Below the pieces are notes generated by a model. It did no database searches. It saw nothing but the letters and a program-made list of their open reading frames with translations, and had not been told where the DNA came from. From positions 1-58,727 of the forward strand of contig PIVY01000007.1 in NCBI GenBank assembly GCA_003353795.1: 58,727 bases of DNA, written 5' to 3'. The position numbers and the translations under genes are program-made. Shown in pieces: positions 8,074 to 16,685 of this stretch. Every line of letters begins with the position of its first letter. The stretch's first letter is position 1. Source of the stretch: a bacterium (lineage in GTDB: Bacteria; Krumholzibacteriota; Krumholzibacteriia; LZORAL124-64-63).

Positions 8074-9024
8074 ATGAAGATAAAGCTCTGGCTGACGCTG
8101 CTTGCGGCCGGACTGATGGCGCTGTCCATCGGCGGCTGTAGCGACGACGACGATCCGCCCACCGATCCCGGCAGTACCAACATGTTCGCCGGCTACCGCG
8201 ACTGGACCCAGGTCGAGAACACCAACGCACCGTCGACCTTGCTGGGCCCCGCCCACAACGGCAACAACGGCGAGTTCACTCGCTCGATCTTCACCACCGT
8301 CGCCACCATGATCGAGACCGGCGAGTACGACGAAGGCACCATCTTCGTGAAGGAGACCCACACCTACGACGGCGACGCCGACCACATGTTCGCCGACCCC
8401 ATGGGCCTTCTGGCCATGGTCAAGCGCGAGCCAGGCTTCGACGACGCCGGCAACGACTGGGAGTACTTCAATCTGAACCCCGACGACCTGTCCACCATCG
8501 CCAGCGGCGCCGACCTCGGAGCCTGCAAGGGCTGCCACATGCAGGCGTCGGGTGATGACGGGGAAGACTTCATCTTCCTGCACCCCATGGAATTCGAGCC
8601 TGACCCCGCCGACTTCGACGACTATGCCACCTGGAACCTCATCGGCACCGAGCAAGGCCCGGACGCGTTGCTGGGTCCCGCCCATGAGGGCAACGACGCC
8701 GACGCCGTGCGCCGCATTTACAAGAAGCAGCTCGCCGCCAATCCCGACGGTCTCGGCGACGGCTATCCCACCGGCACACTGGTCCTCAAGGAAGTTCGCA
8801 GCGGTGCCGGCGACGTCATCGGCATGACTGGTATGGCCAAGCGCGGTGGTGACTTCGACACCACCAACGACAACTGGGAATACTTCATGTGGAATCCGGC
8901 CAACGGGGATCTCGCCGACCGCGGCGCCATGGCCATGTGCATCGGTTGCCACGGGGCAGCCAACACTGGCACCAACGGCAAGGACTGGGTCTTCGCCCAC
9001 GAGGACGACCCGTTCAATAACTAG
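8074..9024 (+). CDS. Dihaem lipoprotein with two cytochrome P460-like domains
   Basis: The ATG at 8074 is chosen over upstream starts because AAGGAG sits 5 bases before it and it gives a lipoprotein signal (LLAAGLMALSIGGCSDDDD, lipobox GGC). The mature part is a tandem duplication. Both halves contain LLGPAHNGN or LLGPAHEGN, a GTIFVKE or GTLVLKE strand, a DWEYF or NWEYF motif and one CxxCH haem site (CKGCHM near residue 153, CIGCHG near 290). This pattern matches the cytochrome P460 fold. Such proteins are periplasmic and may oxidise hydroxylamine or act in NO handling, but that activity is not shown here. A hairpin terminator follows the stop. Confidence 0.83.
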   Translation: MKIKLWLTLLAAGLMALSIGGCSDDDDPPTDPGSTNMFAGYRDWTQVENTNAPSTLLGPAHNGNNGEFTRSIFTTVATMIETGEYDEGTIFVKETHTYDGDADHMFADPMGLLAMVKREPGFDDAGNDWEYFNLNPDDLSTIASGADLGACKGCHMQASGDDGEDFIFLHPMEFEPDPADFDDYATWNLIGTEQGPDALLGPAHEGNDADAVRRIYKKQLAANPDGLGDGYPTGTLVLKEVRSGAGDVIGMTGMAKRGGDFDTTNDNWEYFMWNPANGDLADRGAMAMCIGCHGAANTGTNGKDWVFAHEDDPFNN

Positions 9025-9049
9025 ACGGTATCCGAGCGGATACGAGAAG

Positions 9050-9077
9050 ACGGCCGGCCCGAGCGGGGGCCGGCCGT
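9050..9077. terminator. Bidirectional hairpin terminator
   Basis: An 11-bp perfect stem (ACGGCCGGCCC with GGGCCGGCCGT) and 6-base loop are followed by CGCTTT. It sits between the convergent P460-like and DUF362 genes, and its stem is almost identical to that at 5634-5659. Confidence 0.7.
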
Positions 9078-9103
9078 CGCTTTGGTGTCGAGCGGAGTCT
9101 GAA

Positions 9104-10414
9104 TCAGCGCTCGCCCGGCGGCGTCCCCTGCAGCTGCGCCAGCTTCTGCCGCCGCTTCTTGGTCTGCGTCTCCGGCGCTTCCTTGATACAGGTCCCCAGC
9201 ACCTGCGCCCCCTGCTTGATCATGGCCGACACGTTGCGCTGGAACTCGGGCTGCACGTCGCCCACGTACGGGAAGCCGTGCTCGTCGCTGCGCTCCACCG
9301 CCTCGGTCCAGTTCTGGAACAGCTTGCCCCAGTCGCTGGCGAGCACCTTCTCCATGTTGGGCCGGCTGAAACGCGGGTACCAGTACATGTCGTGGTAGAT
9401 GACGCTGGCCATGTAGGACCACGGCGCCAGCCAGGTCTTGAGCGACCACTCGACGGGCTTCTTCAGCGGTCCCCAGTAGATCTTGTGCTGCATCTTGCTG
9501 GCGAAGGTCATCTTCTGGAACGGACCCTTGAAGTGCCAGCGCTCGGCGGCCGCCGACTGATCGCCCACGATCTCGATCTCGTTGATGTCGCCGCAGCCCA
9601 GGCCCGCCTCGTGCGCCAGGCGGATGTACTTGCAGTCGCGTAGGGGGTCGAAGCCCATGAGCGCGGCGGCCACCGCGTCGATGGCCACCTGGTCGCTGGA
9701 GGCGAGGATCACGTTCTTGGCGTGCGGCGTCATGCAGCGGGGGCCGGGGCCGTCGCCGGCGAAGGTGCCGTCCATCACGGCGAAGATGCCGGGGTGGATC
9801 TTCTTCTGGATCATCAGCAGGTCGACGAGGGTCTCGTGGATCACCGGGTGGGTCCAGTGGCGGTGCTCGTTCAGGAGGCCGCCGAAAGCGTTCTTCATGG
9901 CGCCGGTGGTGGTGGTGAAGACGTGGGTCTTCACCGTGGGCAGGTGGATGATGTTCTCGCCGATGAATCGCTTGGGCACCGAGAAGCCCTTGGGATAGAC
10001 CTCGTTGAGGCAGAGGAAGTCCTTGGTGAGATCACCGACGGCGTCCTTGATGTCCAGCCACTCCTCGCCCTCGTACAGATGCACGTTGCGCAGGTTGTAG
10101 GCGTCGGTGACGTCGATCTGCTTGTTCTCGCGCTCGCCCAGGTGCGAGTCGATGACCACGGTGCGGTTGTGGCAGCCGTGGATGAGGTCGCGGTCGTAGC
10201 CGTCCTTCAGCATGGCGGCGATCACCCCGTCGAGCTGCCACGGCGTCGTCGAGCTGCTGGGAAAGAAGAAGTGCCAGCTGATGTTGATCTTCAGCGCCGT
10301 GTCCGCGTCCTTGCCGATGGTCTCCTGGTAGTCGGCCAGGTTCATCAGCTCGTGGTAATCGTCGCGGACCGTGGCGGGCGTGGTGCGGAGAATGGCGACC
10401 TTGCTCTTGGGCAT
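9104..10414 (-). CDS. DUF362 domain protein
   Basis: This 436-residue cytoplasmic protein starts MPKSKVAILRTTPATV, with no signal peptide. It is a full-length member of the DUF362 family, recognisable from KINISWHFFFPSSSTTPWQ, the HLPTVKTHVFTTTTGAMKN stretch and VILASSDQVAIDAVAAALMG. Many relatives carry a ferredoxin-type 4Fe-4S cluster, but no CxxCxxC motif is present here. The biochemical role of the family is poorly known. The next minus-strand gene begins about 725 bases upstream of its start, so it may have its own promoter. Confidence 0.82.
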   Translation of the reverse strand: MPKSKVAILRTTPATVRDDYHELMNLADYQETIGKDADTALKINISWHFFFPSSSTTPWQLDGVIAAMLKDGYDRDLIHGCHNRTVVIDSHLGERENKQIDVTDAYNLRNVHLYEGEEWLDIKDAVGDLTKDFLCLNEVYPKGFSVPKRFIGENIIHLPTVKTHVFTTTTGAMKNAFGGLLNEHRHWTHPVIHETLVDLLMIQKKIHPGIFAVMDGTFAGDGPGPRCMTPHAKNVILASSDQVAIDAVAAALMGFDPLRDCKYIRLAHEAGLGCGDINEIEIVGDQSAAAERWHFKGPFQKMTFASKMQHKIYWGPLKKPVEWSLKTWLAPWSYMASVIYHDMYWYPRFSRPNMEKVLASDWGKLFQNWTEAVERSDEHGFPYVGDVQPEFQRNVSAMIKQGAQVLGTCIKEAPETQTKKRRQKLAQLQGTPPGER

Positions 10415-10484
10415 CGGAATCCTCTTGGCTGAAGGGGGCGAGTTCGGTCAGGAATGATAATGCATCCGGGTCGATTCGCGAAAT

Positions 10485-11141
10485 TCAGCCGGACAGGATG
10501 CGCCAGCACACCGCCACGTAACCCAGGGTGGCGCCGGCGTGGGAGAGCAGGGCGGGCCACAGGGAGTTCCAGCGCCAGCGGCTCCAGGTCCAGAACGCCG
10601 CGGCGGCGACCACGCCGGTCATCATCAGCGCCGTGCCGCCGGCGCCGGGAGCGAGTTCGCCGGTGGTCAGAATATGGTAGGAGGCGAAGAGGGTCACCAG
10701 CGCCGCTGCGGAACGGGCGCCGCGCAGGAGGTGATACTGCAGGTGGCCGCGCCAGAACAGCTCCTCGGCGGGACCGTTGACCACCGCCAGGAACAGCAGC
10801 ACCGGCACCGTGCCGGCGGGTCCCACGCCCCAGGCGGCCAGAACGGCCTGGACGCGCGCCGCATCCGGAAACGCTCCGGGCACCAGCGCATAGGCGACCG
10901 GCGGTATCACGGCCAGCACCGTGCCGAGAGCCAGTCCGAGGCCCAGCCGTTCGCGACCGAGGCCCAGGCGGCGGGCGAACTCGCGCGCCGAGATCCCGCC
11001 CCGCCAGGCCATGAGGGCCGGCGCCAGGAGGCAGATTCCCACGTGATAGCCCAGGAACACGACCCAGACATCCCGCAGGATCACAAGTCCCAGGGCCACG
11101 ATGAGCGGTGCGAGCAGGGCGAGGCTCCAGTTGCGGGTCAT
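10485..11141 (-). CDS. CPBP-family intramembrane metalloprotease
   Basis: The 218-residue multi-pass membrane protein starts at the ATG at 11141, whose first bases overlap the stop of the upstream glycosyltransferase (ATGA), so translation is coupled. CPBP (type II CAAX prenyl protease, Abi) motifs are present in order: EELFWRGHLQ (Glu126, Glu127, Arg131), SYHILT (His near 155) and LSHAGATLGY (His near 202). In bacteria these proteins have been tied to peptide processing and bacteriocin immunity; the substrate here is unknown. Coupling to a glycosyltransferase suggests a role in processing or protecting a glycosylated envelope product. Confidence 0.85.
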   Translation of the reverse strand: MTRNWSLALLAPLIVALGLVILRDVWVVFLGYHVGICLLAPALMAWRGGISAREFARRLGLGRERLGLGLALGTVLAVIPPVAYALVPGAFPDAARVQAVLAAWGVGPAGTVPVLLFLAVVNGPAEELFWRGHLQYHLLRGARSAAALVTLFASYHILTTGELAPGAGGTALMMTGVVAAAAFWTWSRWRWNSLWPALLSHAGATLGYVAVCWRILSG

Positions 11142-13378
11142 GGTGATCGTTTCCCGTCGAGATGGTCGATCACCTGCCGGGCCCGGTCGCGGAGCTCGGC
11201 AGCGGTGGTCTGTTGCACGACCTGCTCGGCCAGAGCGCGGGCCTCTTCGTGGCGACCCTGGTCCAGGCGGATGCCGGCCTGCAGGAGCAGCGCGAACGTG
11301 GGGTCGTCGCCCCGCTGCCGACGCATGCCGAGACTGCGCGCGATCAAGAGGTCGGCGGTCAGAAGATCGTCCTGGCGGCGGCACACATCGATCATCAACG
11401 CCAACGCATCGTCGAGATGCGGCGCTGCCAGCATCACCGGCATGAGCATGTGCCGCGCGGCTTCGACGTTGCCGACACCGGCATGCTCGTGCCCCAGGCG
11501 AACCAGGAACGGCGCCACGTGCTGCTCGAAGTAGCCGCGCAATCCCTGGACCCAGGCCGCGAGTTGCCCCTCGGCATCGTATCGAGCGCCGCCCGTGCGT
11601 GCGTCCGGGGGCACGCAGCAGGTCTCGAAGGCGTCGCGGAACCCGGCTCCCATGGGGTCTGTCCACCAGAGCGGATCGAGGGGGCGGTCGAGCTGGGGCA
11701 GATCGGGGTCCAGGCGGTAGACCGTGATGGCGGTGCCGGAGCCATCGGCGAAGACAGCGGCCACCTCGCCGGTGGTGTCGAGGAACCGGTACCAGTTCCC
11801 CTGGGCGGCGTAACGTCCGGGGTCGGCCTCGTGCCGGCTGCGAATGGAGCCGCTGACCTGGACCCAGGTCACGCCCAGCAGCAGTTCGGGCGCATAGAAA
11901 ATGGCATTGAGATCGGACGCGTGCGCCACGATCTCGACCTGGAGCCGCCGGCCGTCGAGGTCGACCGCCGTGAGGGTCACGTTGCCGCTGACCACCAGCG
12001 GCAGCACGACGTTGCGGAATCGCGGCAGGTCGTCGAAGGCGCGGCGGGCCGCGGGCGAGGTGTGCGGCCACGCGGGGTGGGCGCGAACCATCTGGTCGTC
12101 CTCGAGGGCGCGGAGCCGGCCCGTGTAGCGCTCGGAGACCACCAGATCATCGGCGGCGACCCGGGCCTCGAGCCAGCGCCGTGCGCGCACCTGATCGTGA
12201 CCGCCGGCCGGCGGTAGCGTGGGCCAGGTGGCCAGTAGCGGCGGCACGATCACGGCGATCGCCAGTAGCGGCACCACCCCGTTGCGCCGGTGGAGACGGT
12301 TCAGGTCGAGCAACGCCGCGAATCCGATCGCGGCCGCCAGCGCCAGCAGCGGAACCAGCGGTACGAGATAACGGTCGGCCTGGACCCGCGCCAGGAGCAC
12401 CGCCAGAAGCAGGGGAATGACCGCCGCCAGGAGCGTGCCCTCGTCTGGGTCCGGCTGCCGTCGCCGCCATAGAGGCGTTGCCAGTCCGGCGATCGCGGCC
12501 AGGAACCCGACGGGGCCGAGGCCCTGCCACAGCGAGCGGATCACGAAGGCCGCCGAGCCGCCGCGGGCGCTGCCCAGGTGACCGCCGGCCATGTGGCCGG
12601 CCTCGAATCGGAAGTCGTGCCAGAACGCGGAGAAGTCGAGAAGGGCGTAGGGAGTGGTGACGATGAAGACGGCCAGCGATCCCGCGGCCAGCAGCGGCCA
12701 GCGCCGCAGCCCGGCCATGCCGTCCCGCGACCAGAGCACCCAGGCCAGCGGCACGACCAGCAGCCCGCCCTGGTACTTGGCGCCGGCGGCCAGGCCGATC
12801 AGGACCACCGCCCAGGCGAGGCTCCGGTTGCCGCCGACCAGTCGCCAGGCAGTCATGCGCTCGATGGCCCAGACGGTGAGTGCCGCCTGCACGGGGTCGA
12901 CCTGGATGAGGCGGCCGGTGCGCACCATGGGACCCGCCACGGCCACGATCGCCACGGCCAGCAATGCGGGGGCGGCGCCGTGGCGGCGGGTCAGGCGCCA
13001 GACTCCGACGGCGGTGGCGAGGTCGGCGATCACGCTCACTGCGCGCGCCGTGAGGACCGCGCCGGTGGGGTCGTACTGGCAGCGGAGCCAGAAGTCGGCG
13101 GCCGTGTCGATCTGGCCCAGCGCCAGGCCGGCCAGCATCTGGATCCGGATCAGGGCCAGCTGGAGGTAGATCACCAGGCTCGGGTAATTGAAAAAGTGGG
13201 GGTGCAGATCGGGCGGTCCCGCCTGCCAACCGCCCATGTCCAGGGCGCGCCGGAAGGGGATGGCTTCTTCCACGAAATCGGGGAGATCCGCGGTGATTCG
13301 CCACAGTCGCAGCAAGGACGCGCCGACCAGGACGGTCGCGAACAGGATCCACTGGCGGCGGGTGCTGGCGGCGATCAT
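11138..13378 (-). CDS. Membrane glycosyltransferase, ArnT/PMT-like (GT-C), with C-terminal helical repeats
   Basis: From the ATG at 13378 (MIAASTRRQWILF) the protein has 746 residues; an in-frame start 19 codons upstream is possible but adds a non-hydrophobic leader. The N-terminal ~430 residues hold about 10-12 membrane helices. Acidic residues follow helix 1 (DLPDFVEEAIPF), as in polyprenyl-phosphate-sugar-dependent GT-C enzymes (PF13231-like). Then comes a soluble domain of about 190 residues and a C-terminal helical repeat tail (MLMPVMLAAPHLDDALALMID; QGRHEEARALAEQVV). It probably transfers a sugar from a lipid carrier to a protein or lipid at the outer face of the membrane. It is coupled to the CPBP gene. 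Confidence 0.8.
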   Translation of the reverse strand: MIAASTRRQWILFATVLVGASLLRLWRITADLPDFVEEAIPFRRALDMGGWQAGPPDLHPHFFNYPSLVIYLQLALIRIQMLAGLALGQIDTAADFWLRCQYDPTGAVLTARAVSVIADLATAVGVWRLTRRHGAAPALLAVAIVAVAGPMVRTGRLIQVDPVQAALTVWAIERMTAWRLVGGNRSLAWAVVLIGLAAGAKYQGGLLVVPLAWVLWSRDGMAGLRRWPLLAAGSLAVFIVTTPYALLDFSAFWHDFRFEAGHMAGGHLGSARGGSAAFVIRSLWQGLGPVGFLAAIAGLATPLWRRRQPDPDEGTLLAAVIPLLLAVLLARVQADRYLVPLVPLLALAAAIGFAALLDLNRLHRRNGVVPLLAIAVIVPPLLATWPTLPPAGGHDQVRARRWLEARVAADDLVVSERYTGRLRALEDDQMVRAHPAWPHTSPAARRAFDDLPRFRNVVLPLVVSGNVTLTAVDLDGRRLQVEIVAHASDLNAIFYAPELLLGVTWVQVSGSIRSRHEADPGRYAAQGNWYRFLDTTGEVAAVFADGSGTAITVYRLDPDLPQLDRPLDPLWWTDPMGAGFRDAFETCCVPPDARTGGARYDAEGQLAAWVQGLRGYFEQHVAPFLVRLGHEHAGVGNVEAARHMLMPVMLAAPHLDDALALMIDVCRRQDDLLTADLLIARSLGMRRQRGDDPTFALLLQAGIRLDQGRHEEARALAEQVVQQTTAAELRDRARQVIDHLDGKRSP

Positions 13379-13497
13379 GCCGCGGATGATACCGCGGTGA
13401 GCGCCGGCCGACCAGCGCCGGTCCGCGCCCGGCATGTGACAGGAGCGCCCGGCTGCCCTATTCTTGGCGGAACCCCTTTCGCGCCAGGAGCATCCAT

Positions 13498-16400
13498 GTG
13501 ACTCTGCCCGAACTGGCCATCAAGCGTCCCGTGACCACGCTCATGATCCTGGTCAGCCTCCTGACCCTGGGAGCGGTGGCCGTCTCGCGCCTGCCGCTCG
13601 CCTTCATGCCGGACATCGAGGAGCCCGAGCTCTTCGTCCACGTGAGCTATCCCAGCGCCTCGCCCGAGCAGATCGAGCAGATGATCGCGCGGCCGCTGGA
13701 GGATGCCGTGGGGTCGGTCAAGGGGCTCAAGCACATGTGGGCTCGCTGCGACGACAGCGGCGTGCGCATGCGCCTGGGCTTCGACTGGGGCGCCGATCTG
13801 CACCTGGCGCGGGTGGAGATCTGGGAACGCATCGACCGCATTCGCCCCGACCTGCCCGAGGATATCGGCGACATCGTGGTATCGAAGTCGTGGGGCGGCA
13901 ACGAGGAGGAGAAGCCCATTCTCGAGGGCCGCCTCTCGAGCAAGCGGAACCTCTCCGAGAGCTACGACCTCCTCGAGCGCAAGATCATCCGTCCCCTGGA
14001 ACGCGTGCCCGGCGTGGCGTCGGTGAGCCTGGACGGGGTGAATCCGCGCGAGGTGCGCATCAATCTGCGCCCCGCCGATCTGCAGCGTCACAACATCGAC
14101 GTGCGCGAGATCTCGCGGATTCTTCGGGCGAGCAACTTCGACCAGTCGCTGGGGCGCATCGACACCGGTGAGCGCGAGTACACCATGCGCACGGTGGGGG
14201 CGTTCCGCGATCCGGAGGAGATCGCCGACCTGGCGTTGCGCGACGACGGTCTGCGGCTGCGCGACATCGCCGACGTGCAGTTCTCCGAGCCGCCCCTGGA
14301 GTACGGTCGGCACCTCGACGGTGATTTCGCGGTGGGCGTGTCGGTGTCCCAGGAGAGCAAGGCCAACACCGTGGAGGTGTGCGCCGCCCTGCAGGACCGC
14401 ATCGCCGCCATGAACGAGGATCCCGAGCTGGAGGGCGTGAATTTCATCACCTGGTTCAGCCAGGGCGACGAGATCACCAAGGCCCTGCACGACCTGGCGC
14501 TCACCGGCGTGTTCGGCACGATCCTGGCCGCCATCGTGCTCTTCGTGTTCCTGCGCCGACTGTCGAGCACATTCTTCGCCGTGCTCTGCATCCCGCTGTC
14601 TCTGGTGGTGACCCTTGGGGTCGTCTGGGCCCGTGGCGGCACGCTCAACACCCTGGTGCTGCTGGGGCTGATCGTGGGCGTGGGTATGCTGGTGGACAAC
14701 GCCGTGGTGATCATGGAGAACATCTTCCGCTACCGGGAGAACGGTCTCGACCGGCGCGACGCAGCGCGGCGCGGAGCGGGGGAGGTGGCCGTGGCGGTGA
14801 CCGCGGCGACATTCACCTCGGTCATCGTGATCCTGCCGCTGGTGTTCAACAAACCCACCGAGATGAACCTGATCCTGCGCGAGCTGGGCCTCACGGTTTG
14901 CCTGACGCTCATGGCGTCCTTGTTCATCTCCCAGACCCTCATCCCCCTGGCCATGACCCGCTTCATCCGATCGCGGCCGCGGGGCAAGTCGCGCGCCATG
15001 CTGGTCCTCGAGGCGGGGTACTCACGGGTTCTCGCCTTCAACCTGCGGCATCGCTGGCTCACGCCCATCATCGGCCTGGGGATGCTTGCCTCCACCTGGT
15101 ACCCGTTCAACGCGGTCGACAAGAATTTCGGCACCAGCGAGGCCCAGATGTTCGTGCAGGTGCGGGTGGCATTCTCCGAGGAGCTCAGTCTCGAGCGCAA
15201 GGAGGAGGTGATCTCCGAGATCGAGGCCCACCTCGAACCGCACCGTGAGGACCTGGGGGCTCGCGCCGTTTATGCCTGGTGGTCGGACCGCTGGACGATG
15301 CTGCGCATCTACCCCCACGAGGGCGAGACCGACGAGGAGAACCTGGCCGCCCTGCGCGACCAGTTGCGGGGGCTGTTGCCCGAGATCCCCGGCGTGCGAC
15401 TCACCATCCAGGAGAACAGCATGGGCTGGCGCCGCGGCGGCGGCAAGGATCGGGTGGTGTTCAACGTGGTCGGCGACGACACGGCCACCCTCAACGAGCT
15501 GGCCGAGCGAGTCGTGGAGCGCCTGCAGGAAGAACCCGGCCTCATGGACGTGACCAGCCACGGTCAGGACGCTGCCCAGGAACTACACGTCGGCGTGGAC
15601 CGCGAGCTGGCCGAACGCTACGGCATGCGTCCCGACCAGGTGGGGCAGATGGTGGGACTGACGTTCCGCGGCCGCCGGCTCAGCCGCTTCCGGACGCCAG
15701 ACGGCGAGCGCGAAATGCGGCTGGCGCTGGACGAGCAGGACGAACACAGCGTGGAGGATCTGGCCAATCTGCCTCTCTACACCGACGACGGCGAGCTCGT
15801 GCCTCTGGCCTCGGTGGCTTCGCTCGACGTGGTACCCGGCGCCATGCGCATCCAGCGCAACAACCGCATGACCAACGTCCGGGTGTTCGCGCGCTACCAG
15901 GAAGGCAACGGCGACCAGTGGCGTGCCCGCGTGGCCGAGATCCTCGACGGCTTCGACTGGCCCCTGGGCTACTCGTGGACCTTCGGCGACTGGGAGAAGG
16001 AACGCGCCGAGCAGTCGGCCGAGATGCGCGACAACGTCTACCTGGCGCTGTTGCTGGTCTTCGTGGTCATGGCGGGACTGTTCGAGTCGATCCCCCAGGC
16101 CATCGCGCTCATGGTGGCGTTGCCGTTCGCCCTGGCCGGAGCCTTCTGGATCCTGCATCTCACGGGCACCGACTTCGACCAGCCGGCCTCCATCGGCCTG
16201 CTGCTGCTGATCGGGATCGTGGTGAACAATGGAATTGTCATGCTGGAGCACATCAACCAGTACAGACGCGAGGGCATGCCCCGTCTGGAAGCCATGATGC
16301 GCGGTGGTCCCGAGCGGTTGCGACCGGTGATCATGACCGCGCTCACCACGGTGATCGGCCTGGTGCCCATCGCGGTGCAGAAGCCCAGCCTGGGGGGCGT

Positions 16401-16587
16401 CTACTACTACTCCATGGCGCTGGTGATCATGGGCGGCCTGATCGTCTCGACCTTCCTGACGACCGTGCTCTTGCCGACCACCGCGACGCTGGCCGAGGAC
16501 GGGTTCTCGTTCACCGGTCGGATGATCGGGCTGGCTGTGCGACAGGGACGGCGGTTGCTGGGGATGCGGCCGGCGGTGGACATCTAG
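13498..16587 (+). CDS. RND efflux transporter permease (AcrB/MMPL superfamily)
   Basis: This 1029-residue protein starts at GTG, 7 bases after CCAGGAG (the overlapping ATG runs straight into TGA). The architecture is that of a complete HAE-type RND pump: helix 1 at residues 12-30, a large periplasmic porter loop, helices 2-6 with the essential acidic motif GMLVDNAVVIMENIFRYRENG, a second loop, then helices 8-12 (LLLLIGIVVNNGIVMLEHINQYRREG). The second half has Asn where the first has Asp, as usual in the family. No membrane-fusion protein or TolC-like gene is adjacent, so its partners must be encoded elsewhere. The substrate is unknown. Confidence 0.93.
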   Translation: MTLPELAIKRPVTTLMILVSLLTLGAVAVSRLPLAFMPDIEEPELFVHVSYPSASPEQIEQMIARPLEDAVGSVKGLKHMWARCDDSGVRMRLGFDWGADLHLARVEIWERIDRIRPDLPEDIGDIVVSKSWGGNEEEKPILEGRLSSKRNLSESYDLLERKIIRPLERVPGVASVSLDGVNPREVRINLRPADLQRHNIDVREISRILRASNFDQSLGRIDTGEREYTMRTVGAFRDPEEIADLALRDDGLRLRDIADVQFSEPPLEYGRHLDGDFAVGVSVSQESKANTVEVCAALQDRIAAMNEDPELEGVNFITWFSQGDEITKALHDLALTGVFGTILAAIVLFVFLRRLSSTFFAVLCIPLSLVVTLGVVWARGGTLNTLVLLGLIVGVGMLVDNAVVIMENIFRYRENGLDRRDAARRGAGEVAVAVTAATFTSVIVILPLVFNKPTEMNLILRELGLTVCLTLMASLFISQTLIPLAMTRFIRSRPRGKSRAMLVLEAGYSRVLAFNLRHRWLTPIIGLGMLASTWYPFNAVDKNFGTSEAQMFVQVRVAFSEELSLERKEEVISEIEAHLEPHREDLGARAVYAWWSDRWTMLRIYPHEGETDEENLAALRDQLRGLLPEIPGVRLTIQENSMGWRRGGGKDRVVFNVVGDDTATLNELAERVVERLQEEPGLMDVTSHGQDAAQELHVGVDRELAERYGMRPDQVGQMVGLTFRGRRLSRFRTPDGEREMRLALDEQDEHSVEDLANLPLYTDDGELVPLASVASLDVVPGAMRIQRNNRMTNVRVFARYQEGNGDQWRARVAEILDGFDWPLGYSWTFGDWEKERAEQSAEMRDNVYLALLLVFVVMAGLFESIPQAIALMVALPFALAGAFWILHLTGTDFDQPASIGLLLLIGIVVNNGIVMLEHINQYRREGMPRLEAMMRGGPERLRPVIMTALTTVIGLVPIAVQKPSLGGVYYYSMALVIMGGLIVSTFLTTVLLPTTATLAEDGFSFTGRMIGLAVRQGRRLLGMRPAVDI

Positions 16588-16607
16588 TCTCGACGTAGCT
16601 CAAAAGC

Positions 16608-16640
16608 GAGACCGCGCGGATCGATGATCCGCGCGGTCTC
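16608..16640. terminator. Strong bidirectional terminator
   Basis: A perfect 15-bp stem (GAGACCGCGCGGATC with its complement) closes on a 3-base GAT loop. The rightward exit runs into TTGCC, and the leftward exit runs into CGCTTTTG on the minus strand, so it fits the convergent RND and octahaem cytochrome genes. Confidence 0.85.
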
Positions 16641-16685
16641 TTGCCGTCAGGCCCAGGCCCGTCTAGCGGGCAAGATGGGAGTAGG

